DNA of 64,000 nt from positions 1-64,000 of the forward strand of contig CAZCTC010000033.1 in NCBI GenBank assembly GCA_964501335.1. Direction: 5' to 3'. Each line of letters starts with the position of its first letter. Position 1 is the first letter of the stretch. This DNA is from CAZCTC01 sp964501335. GTDB taxonomy: Bacteria; Chloroflexota; Anaerolineae; B4-G1; SLSP01. Made by a program: the position numbers and the translations under genes. The notes under the pieces are model-generated. The model was not told the DNA's origin. It searched no databases and was given only the letters and a program-made list of their open reading frames with translations. This document shows positions 33,681 through 42,002 of this stretch, piece after piece.

Positions 33681-33700
33681 GCCCGAGAGATGTCTCGGGC
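33681..33700 (-). terminator. Terminator after the histidine kinase
   Basis: GCCCGAGA-CATC-TCTCGGGC followed by TTTTGCC on the minus strand, between kinase and regulator. It could limit read-through into the regulator gene. Confidence 0.65.
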
Positions 33701-33709
33701 CGGGATCGG

Positions 33710-36028
33710 TTAAGATGCGACCGGGATGGTGAAACTGAAGGTGCTGCCTTTGCCCGATTCGCTTTCTACGTTCATCTGCCCGCCGTGGAGGAGAACGATG
33801 CTGCGGGTAATGACCAGACCCAGGCCGGTTCCAGGGACATTGCGGACGGCCGGGTTGGTGGAGCGGAAATATTTAGTGAAGAGACGGTCCAGTTCTTCCG
33901 GAGTCATGCCGACGCCGGTATCCCGAACGCTCCAGCAGATAAAGGGGTGCCCGTTTTCCTCGATGCGTTTGACGCTGAGCGTGATCGTGCCACCTTCGGG
34001 GGTGTACTTGTAGGCATTGCTGACCAGATTGCTGATCACTTGCAGCAGCCGTCCGGGATCGCCGTTGACACTGGGGAGATCGGGTTCGATTTCCACCTTT
34101 AGCTTTTGGTTTTTCGACGCGACCACCTGTTCGAAGTTGCGCAGGACATCGCTGAGCACATCGACCGGTTGAACCGGGCCGATGTTGAGGCGCATCTTGC
34201 CGGATTCGATCCGCGAGACATCCAAGAGCTCGTTGATCATTTCGTCCATCCGGCCGACGTTGGTGCGGATTACCTGCAGGAATTGTTGTTGGGTGTCCGA
34301 GATGACCCCACCGACACCCTTGAGCAGCAGATCGGTATAACCCTTCATGGAAGTCATCGGCTGCTTGAGTTCGTGCGCCACGAAGGAGATGAAGTCGGTC
34401 TTGGCCTGATTGGCCTGTTTCACAGCCTGGAAGAGCCGGGCGTTTTCGATGGCGATGGCGGCATGGTCGGCCAAACGTTCGATGAAGGCCTTTTCTTTGT
34501 CGCCGAATTCGTCTTCGCGGGGACTTTCCAGCGTGATCACGCCGCTCACCTGATTTTCGCGTTGAATGGGGACGGTGAGTTTGGCGCGCATGTCGGGGAC
34601 GACGGCCAGATAATCCGGATCGGCGCTCAGGTTGGTCACTTCGCTGGCCTGAGATTCGCGGATGGCCCGGCCCATAATGCCCTGGCTGAGCGGCCAGAGT
34701 TTTTCTTCATATTCTTCGATGAAGGACTCGGGATAGTTGTGGCTGGCCAGGATGCGCAGCCCCCGGCTGCCGTCTTCTTCTTCACTTAAGACGGCGACCA
34801 GGCCGATGGTGGCTCCGGTAGAGCGCACGGCCCAGGCCAGGGTTTGACCGATCACTTCGCGGTAGTCGAGGGTGGTGTTGAGCTGACGATCGATCATCTG
34901 CAAGGTGGTCAGTTCTTCGATGTGGGAGCGCAACGCCTGATCGGTCATGGTGAAGAGGCGGGCGTTTTCAATGGTGATGGCGGCCTGGGCGGCGAAGGAG
35001 GTGAGCAGTTCGACATCTTCGGTTTCGTAAGGCCGGTTTTCTTTATGGTTCAGAACTTCCAGCACCCCGATGGTGCGACCGCGGGCATTGAGCGGTACGG
35101 CCGCCAGCGAACGGGTGATAAATTCGGATTTCTGATCGAAGGTGCTGTACCAGCGTTGATCGTGTTGGGCATCGTTGACGATGATCGGGTGGTTTTCGGA
35201 GAAGGTGACGCCGGCGATCCCGCGGCCCGAGGGGACTTTCCGTCCGATCAGTTTTTGGCCTGTCGGGCCACTGGAGACGCGGAAGACGAGATCGCCGCTG
35301 TCTTCATCGAGCAGCAGCAACGAGCCGGCTTCCGAATCGAGCAGGGTGGCGGCGTTGCGCACCACCAGATCCAATACTTCATCGAGATCCAGACTGGAGG
35401 CCAGCACCCGGCCGATCTCATTCAGGAGATTGAGCTGGCGGGCGCGGGTTTGCAAGCGATCGTAAAGCCGCTGGCGTTCCAGGACGGAGCCCAGGTAGGC
35501 GGCAACGCTGATAAAGAAATCCTCAGCTTCCTGAGTGTAGGTGATATTGGAATCGCCGGAGAAGGTGGCCATGACGCCGATGGCCTGGTTGCCGCCCAGA
35601 AGTGGGGCGCCCATCCAGGCTTCGTTGGTTTTTTCTTCGTTGGGGATATTGCGGCGGTGACATTCATCATCATAGGAGAGGGTGCGCAATGGGGTGCGGT
35701 TGCGCATGATTACACCGCTCAACCCGGAATTGAGCGGCCAGGGCTCTTTTTGGTCGATACGTTCGTCACCCTCGGCATAGAAGGCGCAATTGAGCGATTG
35801 ACGATCGGGATTAAGCATGGCGATGTAGAAATTAGGAAGGGGGATAACCCGTTTGAGTTGTGTATAGATCAATTCCAGGATGTCGTCCAGCGGCATGCTG
35901 AAGGTGACAGCCTGGGTGATCCAATGCAACGCTTCCAATTCTTTGACGCGATGCTTTAAATCTGCTATTTGCGCTTCTTGAGATGGATTATCTGGTATTG
36001 TTCCGGGAACAGGCGATTGTAGGCCCAT
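33710..36028 (-). CDS. Multi-GAF sensor histidine kinase, 772 aa
   Basis: Cytoplasmic sensor kinase. Three GAF domains (about residues 30-180, 200-350 and 380-530), a coiled linker, a HisKA domain with phospho-acceptor His in FVAHELKQPMTSM, and an ATPase domain with the N box (ISNLVSNAYKYTP), DTGVGM and GTGLGLVITRSIV boxes. No membrane helix, so it senses an internal signal; GAF ligands are not predictable here. It is upstream of the receiver-TadZ gene and likely phosphorylates it. GAGGAAC precedes the ATG. Confidence 0.92.
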   Translation of the reverse strand: MGLQSPVPGTIPDNPSQEAQIADLKHRVKELEALHWITQAVTFSMPLDDILELIYTQLKRVIPLPNFYIAMLNPDRQSLNCAFYAEGDERIDQKEPWPLNSGLSGVIMRNRTPLRTLSYDDECHRRNIPNEEKTNEAWMGAPLLGGNQAIGVMATFSGDSNITYTQEAEDFFISVAAYLGSVLERQRLYDRLQTRARQLNLLNEIGRVLASSLDLDEVLDLVVRNAATLLDSEAGSLLLLDEDSGDLVFRVSSGPTGQKLIGRKVPSGRGIAGVTFSENHPIIVNDAQHDQRWYSTFDQKSEFITRSLAAVPLNARGRTIGVLEVLNHKENRPYETEDVELLTSFAAQAAITIENARLFTMTDQALRSHIEELTTLQMIDRQLNTTLDYREVIGQTLAWAVRSTGATIGLVAVLSEEEDGSRGLRILASHNYPESFIEEYEEKLWPLSQGIMGRAIRESQASEVTNLSADPDYLAVVPDMRAKLTVPIQRENQVSGVITLESPREDEFGDKEKAFIERLADHAAIAIENARLFQAVKQANQAKTDFISFVAHELKQPMTSMKGYTDLLLKGVGGVISDTQQQFLQVIRTNVGRMDEMINELLDVSRIESGKMRLNIGPVQPVDVLSDVLRNFEQVVASKNQKLKVEIEPDLPSVNGDPGRLLQVISNLVSNAYKYTPEGGTITLSVKRIEENGHPFICWSVRDTGVGMTPEELDRLFTKYFRSTNPAVRNVPGTGLGLVITRSIVLLHGGQMNVESESGKGSTFSFTIPVAS

Positions 36029-36105
36029 ACAGTTCCTCTGTATTTTGTGTCAAAAACTAAGTCACCCCCTCTATTTTAACATGGCGATTGTGGATGGCAA
36101 ATCAG

Positions 36106-36136
36106 AAGTAGACAGTAGAAAGTAGACAGTAGACAG
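36106..36136. repeat. GTAGACAGTAG minisatellite
   Basis: Short tandem copies of GTAGACAGTAGAAA-type units at the tail end of the hairpin element that follows. Confidence 0.7.
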
Positions 36137-36262
36137 CTTGTGCGGTTCTGGAAAAGAGCCATGTTTTCGTGCGCATTCTGATGCGCACGAAAACATAAAC
36201 AAAAAACCTCTCTTCCCCCATCCTGCGCGGCGTATCTTACAAGGGAGGGTCCTTGTGCGGGG
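36136..36262 (-). repeat. Dispersed hairpin element
   Basis: Reverse copy: CTTGTGCGGTTCTGGAAAAG, hairpin 36160-36196 (stem CGTGCGCA/TGCGCACG, arms CATGTTTT/AAAACAT), CCTCTCTTCCCC, GCGCGGCG and a TTGTGCGGGG end box. The remaining bases to 36400 show nothing but a CTATTTTCAGGACAGA fragment at 36380-36396. Confidence 0.75.
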
Positions 36263-36400
36263 GATTTCTCAAAGAGGTGTAACGCACTATGATCTTGCAA
36301 GGATTGGTGGCTTGCCTTTAGGTTGAGCCGTTTGAATCGTCGGTTCTATGGATAGAAAGTGCGTCGCACCTTAGATACGGCTATTTTCAGGACAGAATGA

Positions 36401-38986
36401 TCAGGGCAGCGGCAGCCGGATCTCTCCCAGGAGATCCAGCCGGAAACGTTCGTAGACGGCGACGACGATGTGGGTCGGGCGCTGTGGCAGATCGGGATAG
36501 GGATGGGGGTCCGGGATGTGCAGGCCGGGAATGACCCATTTGAGCGTCGGGATGGTGCTCAACGCCGGTTGGTAGTCGTGCGCGCCAAGTTGAGTGCCGT
36601 CGGCGGCAAAGGGCCGCACGCTGACCGCGTAATCATCGACCAGCGGCCGGGCACTGATCCAATCTAATGTCACCACGGTTTGATTTCCCCGTTGATCCTG
36701 CGCTGCTCCGGTCAGAATCATGGTATCCCCGAAGGGGCGGTAGATTTCGCCGGGCCGGGGCGTCGGGAGCGGCAGGCTGAGCAGTGTGGCGGCTGCACCG
36801 TCGGGTCGATTGAAGTTGAGGGCCGGGGCGGCGTTCGACGCGACGGGCAGGCTGACTGTACTGCATTGTCCAGGCCAGAGCCGATCCAGATGGGCCACGG
36901 CGGCGCCGCTGTGGATATCCAGAGCGCGACCGGGACCGCACCAGTGAAGATAGGCCGTTGTGCTGCTGTCTTCGGCACTGTGATAGTCAATGCCGGTAAG
37001 GAAGGGGCCGCTGCTTAATACTATGCCGGGCCAGAGCCGTTGGGTGGGCAGATTTACCGGACTGCAATCGGCATTCTGTGCGGGCAGTTGGGCGTTCCCC
37101 AGGGTTTCAAAGTTGCCGTCGCGGACCGTATAGACGCTCAGGCCGGGCTGGATGAGCGCCGTGCAGGAACCTCCTACCGGAAGTTGCATTTGCAATTGGG
37201 TGATGCGAATTTCCCCGGCCCGGGCTTCGTTTTGCAGGTTGCGGTCGGCCTGGGCCAGCATCCCGCCGTTGGCATCGAAAAGCCGGGCGGCAAAGGAGGG
37301 GGCCGGTTCTTGCGTTCCTTGCGGTTTCCAGGCCAGCTGTAGTTCCACACTGCGGCCCGGTTTCCATTCCCCAATCCAGCGATAGCCCAACAGTTGCACT
37401 GCGCCCAAATCCTGATCGGTAGCGGTGAAGCCGCCGTCGGCCGGAAGGGTGGTCAGCGGGCGGGGGTAGAGTCGGAAGCCGCCGCCGACCGGCAGCGCCG
37501 TCCATTCGGACCAGTTGTAGGCGTGAGTGATGTAGAGGGGCCGGTCACCGGCGGCCAGCGCTCGATCTTTCCAGACCTCTTCATAATTTTTGTTGGCGAC
37601 GGGATAGACATAGGCCACTTCGACGTCGGGCCGCAGGCCTTCGGTCTGTTGCAGTACCCAGAGTGGGGTAGCCCAATGCCAGTCGGCCAGGATCAGGGCG
37701 TTGGGCGGAGCGGATTCGAGCAGCGGCGTCAACCGGTCGCGGATTGAACGATCGGCTGCCAGGGTGAGGAAATCCGGTGTGAGCGGGATCAGGCGAAAGA
37801 GTATCAACAGGGCGGCCGGAAGTGCCGGAACGATCCGGGCCAGGTTTTGGAGCCGGCGTTGCCGGATTTGAGGCCGGCGTAGCGCCTCGCCGATCAGGGC
37901 AATGCCCAACCCGAAGGTCAGGGTTAATGGCAGGTAGGCCGGCATGAGGTATTCTACTGTCTGCGGGGCGCGGTAGGTGATGGTGACGAAGGTCTGGACG
38001 GCCCAGGAGAGGAAGAAGGCGATAGCCAGGTTGTGCCGGCGGGTTAACAGCATCAACCAGCCGGCGAGCGTCAGGATCAACGTTAAAGCCGGGAATTGGA
38101 AGAGGTAGAGCGGCAGGATGAGGGGACCGCGTACTGCCAGCGCTGCCGGCGTGGCGTAGGCGAACATATCACCCGAGAAGCCGCGGGCCAGGACATGGTC
38201 CCAAAAGCCATTCCAGGTATTGAGACCCGGATCGGCCAGGGGGACATTTTCCATGCCGCCGCGGATGGGAATGTAGAGCTGGGGGATCAGCCAGGCCAGG
38301 ATCCCTGCCCCCACGGCCGGCAGCCAGGCCCGGGGGGCTAAGAGCTGCCGCGGTTCGGAAATCAACAGATAAAAGGCCCAGCCGACTGTGATAAAGATGA
38401 GGGAAGGATGGTGACCGACGCCCAGGGCCAGGGCCAGGGCCAGCAGCGGGAGGAGTTGAGCCGGGGCGGCATTGCCGGGATTTTGTCGGCGGCGGTCGAA
38501 GCGGCTGAGAATCCAGTAGCACCAGGCGGCGAAAAGCATGGTCGGCATACGGATGTTGGCGGTGGTGGCCTGAGTCCAGAAGGTAGGCGAGAGACCTAAT
38601 AGCAGCGCGCCGCCCAACGCTCCGCTCTGGACGATGTGGCGGCGGGCCCCCATCTGTTCAGCCCATTCGCGGATTGCATCTGCCAGCAGTACCAGGGTGC
38701 CGGCAGCCAGGAGAGCGCTGAACAGATTGAGGCGGAAGGCCGGGGTTCCCAGGGCGACCAGCCGTACCCAGAGTGCGCTGGCCATGGTATAGAGTGGGTA
38801 GCCGGGGGGATGGAGGATGCCCCAACCGGCGGCGGCGAGCTGAAATTCTCCGCTGTCGGCAGGGAGGATATCCCGGGCGGTGGTGGCGGCGTAGAGGAGG
38901 AAGAAGCCCGCTCCCAGCGCCAGATTAAAAAGGCCCGCTTTTGAAATCCGGTTTTTTGCAAAAATGAGGCTTTTTTTGTCCTTCAT
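36401..38986 (-). CDS. DUF2723 membrane protein (O-mannosyltransferase-like), 861 aa
   Basis: Large polytopic protein with about ten hydrophobic segments in the first 420 residues and a soluble beta-rich C-terminal half. DILPADSGEFQLAAAGWGIL and HPPGYPLYTMASALW near residues 40-75 are the DUF2723 signature, related to protein O-mannosyltransferase/GT-C enzymes, with the Asp of PADSGE as a likely catalytic base. Its substrate is unknown. GAGGAGAT is just before the ATG. Other envelope glycosyltransferase-like genes occur at 44832 and 56061. Confidence 0.85.
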   Translation of the reverse strand: MKDKKSLIFAKNRISKAGLFNLALGAGFFLLYAATTARDILPADSGEFQLAAAGWGILHPPGYPLYTMASALWVRLVALGTPAFRLNLFSALLAAGTLVLLADAIREWAEQMGARRHIVQSGALGGALLLGLSPTFWTQATTANIRMPTMLFAAWCYWILSRFDRRRQNPGNAAPAQLLPLLALALALGVGHHPSLIFITVGWAFYLLISEPRQLLAPRAWLPAVGAGILAWLIPQLYIPIRGGMENVPLADPGLNTWNGFWDHVLARGFSGDMFAYATPAALAVRGPLILPLYLFQFPALTLILTLAGWLMLLTRRHNLAIAFFLSWAVQTFVTITYRAPQTVEYLMPAYLPLTLTFGLGIALIGEALRRPQIRQRRLQNLARIVPALPAALLILFRLIPLTPDFLTLAADRSIRDRLTPLLESAPPNALILADWHWATPLWVLQQTEGLRPDVEVAYVYPVANKNYEEVWKDRALAAGDRPLYITHAYNWSEWTALPVGGGFRLYPRPLTTLPADGGFTATDQDLGAVQLLGYRWIGEWKPGRSVELQLAWKPQGTQEPAPSFAARLFDANGGMLAQADRNLQNEARAGEIRITQLQMQLPVGGSCTALIQPGLSVYTVRDGNFETLGNAQLPAQNADCSPVNLPTQRLWPGIVLSSGPFLTGIDYHSAEDSSTTAYLHWCGPGRALDIHSGAAVAHLDRLWPGQCSTVSLPVASNAAPALNFNRPDGAAATLLSLPLPTPRPGEIYRPFGDTMILTGAAQDQRGNQTVVTLDWISARPLVDDYAVSVRPFAADGTQLGAHDYQPALSTIPTLKWVIPGLHIPDPHPYPDLPQRPTHIVVAVYERFRLDLLGEIRLPLP

Positions 38987-39001
38987 ATCTCCTCAATTCT
39001 G

Positions 39002-39130
39002 TATCCCGCAACAGGGTCCTTTCGATAAGAACCGACGCGCGGTGCGAAGCAGGCAGAGAGAATTTTTTATTCATAAATTCGGCGGCTTTCTGAAGCCGCC
39101 GAATTTAGGGACTCTTTGGGGGTCTTCCAG
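39002..39130 (+). repeat. Dispersed hairpin element
   Basis: Forward copy: TATCCCGCAACAGGG, TAAGAACCGACGCGC, GAGAGAATTTTTTATTC, hairpin 39074-39107 (stem CGGCGGCTTTC with shorter TAAATT/AATTTA arms), ACTCTTTGGGGG. It lies between the DUF2723 start and the transketolase stop. Confidence 0.75.
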
Positions 39131-39131
39131 G

Positions 39132-41138
39132 TTACTCGGCCAGCAGAGCCAGGGCCCGTTCGACGATGCGCTCCGGCGTGAAGCCGAATTCGCGTTGTAA
39201 GGTTTTGAGGGGCGCTGAGGCGCCGAAGTGTTCCAGGCTGACGACGGCGCCCTGGGGTCCGACGTACCGTTCCCAACCCTGGCTGATGCCGGCTTCGATG
39301 GCGAGGCGCTTGGGGACATCGGGCGGCAGAACCGTCAATCGGTAGAAGAGCGTCTGATCGTCGAAGAGTTCCCAGGCGGGCATGCTGACGACACGGGTTC
39401 CGACGTGACGTTCGGCCAGGATCTTTTGGGCTTCCAGGGCCAGGGAGACTTCGGAACCGGTGGCGATCAGGATCAGGTCGATCCGTTCGCGGGTGGTATC
39501 GCTCAGGATATAGGCACCGCGTTCCACTCCTTCGTGAGCGCGGTCCACGGCTTCGGGGATGACGGGCAGGCCCTGGCGGGAAAGGATCAGGCCGGTGGGA
39601 CCCGCCTTGCGTTCCAGGGCGACGCGCCAGGCCGCCGATGTTTCATTGGCGTCGGCCGGGCGCAGGACCAGCAGGTTGGGGATGGCGCGCAGGGCAGCCA
39701 GATGTTCGATGGGTTGATGGGTGGGGCCGTCTTCGCCCAACCAGACTGAATCGTGGGTCCAGACGAAGACGACGGGCAGTTTCATCTGGGCAGCCATGCG
39801 GGCGGTGGGGCGCATATAGTCGGAGAAGGTCAGGAAGGTGGCGCCGTAGACTTTCAGGTTGGTGTAAAGGGCCATGCCGTTCATGATGCCGCCCATGCCC
39901 ATTTCGCGGATACCGAAGTGCAGGTTGCGGCCTTCGGGAGTTCCCTTTTCGAAATCACCCAGGCCTTTCAGGTAAGTGTTGGTCGAGGGGGCCAGATCGG
40001 CGGAGCCGCCGATTAATTCGGGCAGGACGGGGGCCAGGGCGTTAAGCACTTTGCCCGAAGCGGCGCGGGTAGCGATGGCACCCTGATCGATGCGGAAGCG
40101 GGGCAGGGCTTTTTCCCAGCCGGCCGGCAATTCGCCGGCGATGATGCGTTGCAGTTCGGCGCTTTCTTCGGGGTATTCCCGGGTGTAGCGGTTCAGCATG
40201 TCCCGCCAGGCGGCTTCATATTGTTCGCCGCGGGGCAGGGCCATGCGATAGAAGGCCAGCACGTCATCGGGGACGAAGAAGGGTTCCAGCGAAGGCCAGC
40301 CCAGCGCTTCTTTGGTCAATTTGACTTCTTCGGGGCCGAGCGGGGCGCCGTGAGCTTCGCAATTATCGTGCATATTGGGGCTGCCGTTGGCGATGTGGGT
40401 GCGGCAGGCGATGAGCGAGGGCCGTCCGGTTTCGGCCTGGGCTTTGCCGATAGCGGCATCAATGGCGTCGAAGTCGTGGCCGTCGATTTCCTGGACGTGC
40501 CAGCCGTAGGCGCGGAAGCGGGCCGGGACATCTTCTGTGAAGGCCAGGTCGGTCGAACCTTCGATGGAGATGTGGTTGTTATCGTAGAGAAAGATCAGTT
40601 TGCCGAGGCCGAGGTGTCCGGCGAGTGAACCGGCTTCGTGGGAGATCCCTTCCATCAGGTCGCCGTCGGAAACGATCGCGTAAATGAAGTTGTCGAAGAG
40701 CGGGTAGCCGGGGCGATTGTAGCGGGCGGCCATATATTTTTCGGCAACGGCCATGCCGACTGCGTTGGCAAAGCCCTGGCCCAGCGGGCCGGTGGTCGTC
40801 TCAATGCCGAGTTCCAGATCCCGTTCGGGGTGGCCGGGGGTTTTGCTGCCCCACTGGCGGAATTGTTTCAGATCTTCCAGGCGGATGGGGTAACCGGTGA
40901 GATAGAGCAGGCTGTAGATCAGCATGGAACCGTGGCCGGCGGAGAGAACGAAGCGGTCGCGGTTGACCCAGCGGGGGTTGCGGGGGTTGTGGTGCATATG
41001 GCGGCTCCAGAGTACATAGGCTACGTCCGCCATACCCATCGGCATACCGGGGTGGCCGGAGTTGGCCTGTTGGACGCCGTCCATGGCCAGGACCCGGATG
41101 GCGTTGATGCTGCGTTGATCGAGATCTGTCTTTGGCAT
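39132..41138 (-). CDS. tkt: Transketolase, 668 aa
   Basis: Thiamine-diphosphate enzyme of the pentose phosphate pathway, moving two-carbon units between sugar phosphates. NSGHPGMPMGMAD, the ThDP motif GDGDLMEGISHEAGSLAGHL, and the pyrimidine-domain TFSDYMRPTARMAAQ and HDSVWLGEDGPTHQPIEH are visible. Length is standard for one-chain transketolases. A second, split transketolase is encoded at 51053-52898. Single-gene unit flanked by hairpin elements. Confidence 0.96.
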   Translation of the reverse strand: MPKTDLDQRSINAIRVLAMDGVQQANSGHPGMPMGMADVAYVLWSRHMHHNPRNPRWVNRDRFVLSAGHGSMLIYSLLYLTGYPIRLEDLKQFRQWGSKTPGHPERDLELGIETTTGPLGQGFANAVGMAVAEKYMAARYNRPGYPLFDNFIYAIVSDGDLMEGISHEAGSLAGHLGLGKLIFLYDNNHISIEGSTDLAFTEDVPARFRAYGWHVQEIDGHDFDAIDAAIGKAQAETGRPSLIACRTHIANGSPNMHDNCEAHGAPLGPEEVKLTKEALGWPSLEPFFVPDDVLAFYRMALPRGEQYEAAWRDMLNRYTREYPEESAELQRIIAGELPAGWEKALPRFRIDQGAIATRAASGKVLNALAPVLPELIGGSADLAPSTNTYLKGLGDFEKGTPEGRNLHFGIREMGMGGIMNGMALYTNLKVYGATFLTFSDYMRPTARMAAQMKLPVVFVWTHDSVWLGEDGPTHQPIEHLAALRAIPNLLVLRPADANETSAAWRVALERKAGPTGLILSRQGLPVIPEAVDRAHEGVERGAYILSDTTRERIDLILIATGSEVSLALEAQKILAERHVGTRVVSMPAWELFDDQTLFYRLTVLPPDVPKRLAIEAGISQGWERYVGPQGAVVSLEHFGASAPLKTLQREFGFTPERIVERALALLAE

Positions 41139-41213
41139 TGTTCCTCCATGATTATTTAATTACTATCTTTGGCGCGCAGTTTTTCAGTTCAAGACTTTCT
41201 GCAAGCCAAGGTT

Positions 41214-41235
41214 TAGTAGACAGTAGACGGTAGGC
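41214..41235. repeat. GTAGACAGTAGACGGTAGG minisatellite
   Basis: Short GTAGACAGTAGAC-like tandem at the tail side of the last hairpin element, as at 8132, 19112 and 36106. Confidence 0.6.
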
Positions 41236-41239
41236 AGGA

Positions 41240-41350
41240 AGAAATTATTCGTTTTTTCGGCGGCCTTTCGAGGCCGCCGAAAAAACGAATAAAAAATCTT
41301 CCAGACCTATCCAGCGCGTCGCTTTTTTCCCCAGGAGATTATGTGCGGGG
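41240..41350 (-). repeat. Dispersed hairpin element, last copy
   Basis: Reverse copy. Hairpin 41247-41290 (stem CGGCGGCCT/AGGCCGCCG, arms ATTCGTTTTTT/AAAAAACGAAT), then ATCTTCCAGACC, GCGCGTCG, CCCCAGGAG and TGTGCGGGG. No further copies follow in the window. Confidence 0.75.
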
Positions 41351-41366
41351 TGTTTGGAAAAATTTT

Positions 41367-42002
41367 CTATTCGATTTTGGCGAGGGCCCGGAGGCCCATG
41401 GTGACCCGGCGGGGGGCTTCCGTAAGCAATCCGATCCGTTCCCATTCCTGCGCCAGGCGGGAAAGTTTTTCTTTAGAAATGCGATTGCGGAAGGCCTGAT
41501 GGAGTGCGCCGATGTTGAACTGGCCTTCCTGTTCCATGATTGCGTGGTGGACCAGTTCGCATTCCAGAGAGCTGAGGATGGGGAAAGCGGCGGGCGGGCG
41601 GATGGAGGGTTCCAACAGCGCTGCACGCAGCATTTCCAGCCAGACGCTGATATCTTCGATCAGATTGCCCATCTGGAAATAGAGTCGGTTGGCCCATTCG
41701 GCCTCGCCGTCGAGATCGTGGATGAAGGGCGGCGAGCTGACCATGGTGCCGTAGGCGGCAAAGGGGAAATCGGCCCCATTGAAGACGCCGGTATTGGGCG
41801 AGGAGGCTTCGGCGCGCAGGACATCCCAACGTTGTTCGGTGATGGTGTAATCCAGGATGAAGGTGACGATGATGCCGCCGGGCAGGCGCCAGTACCAGGC
41901 GACGCCGATGCGTCCCTGATAGCCTTCGGTACGTTCGCTGGTTTCAGAGAGGATTTGATTGGCCAGCGCTAAAGCCTGATAAGATGGGTAAAAATGGGCC
42001 AT
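41367..42002 (-). CDS. Uncharacterised protein, 211 aa
   Basis: No family recognised. The N-terminal half is beta-rich (WYWRLPGGIIVTFILDYT); the C-terminal half is helical and ends in a winged-helix-like stretch (ISKEKLSRLAQEWERIGLLT). Its ATG overlaps the stop of the CCA-enzyme gene by one base (TAATG), so the two are translationally coupled, suggesting a link to tRNA or nucleotide metabolism, by context only. Confidence 0.65.
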   Translation of the reverse strand: MAHFYPSYQALALANQILSETSERTEGYQGRIGVAWYWRLPGGIIVTFILDYTITEQRWDVLRAEASSPNTGVFNGADFPFAAYGTMVSSPPFIHDLDGEAEWANRLYFQMGNLIEDISVWLEMLRAALLEPSIRPPAAFPILSSLECELVHHAIMEQEGQFNIGALHQAFRNRISKEKLSRLAQEWERIGLLTEAPRRVTMGLRALAKIE

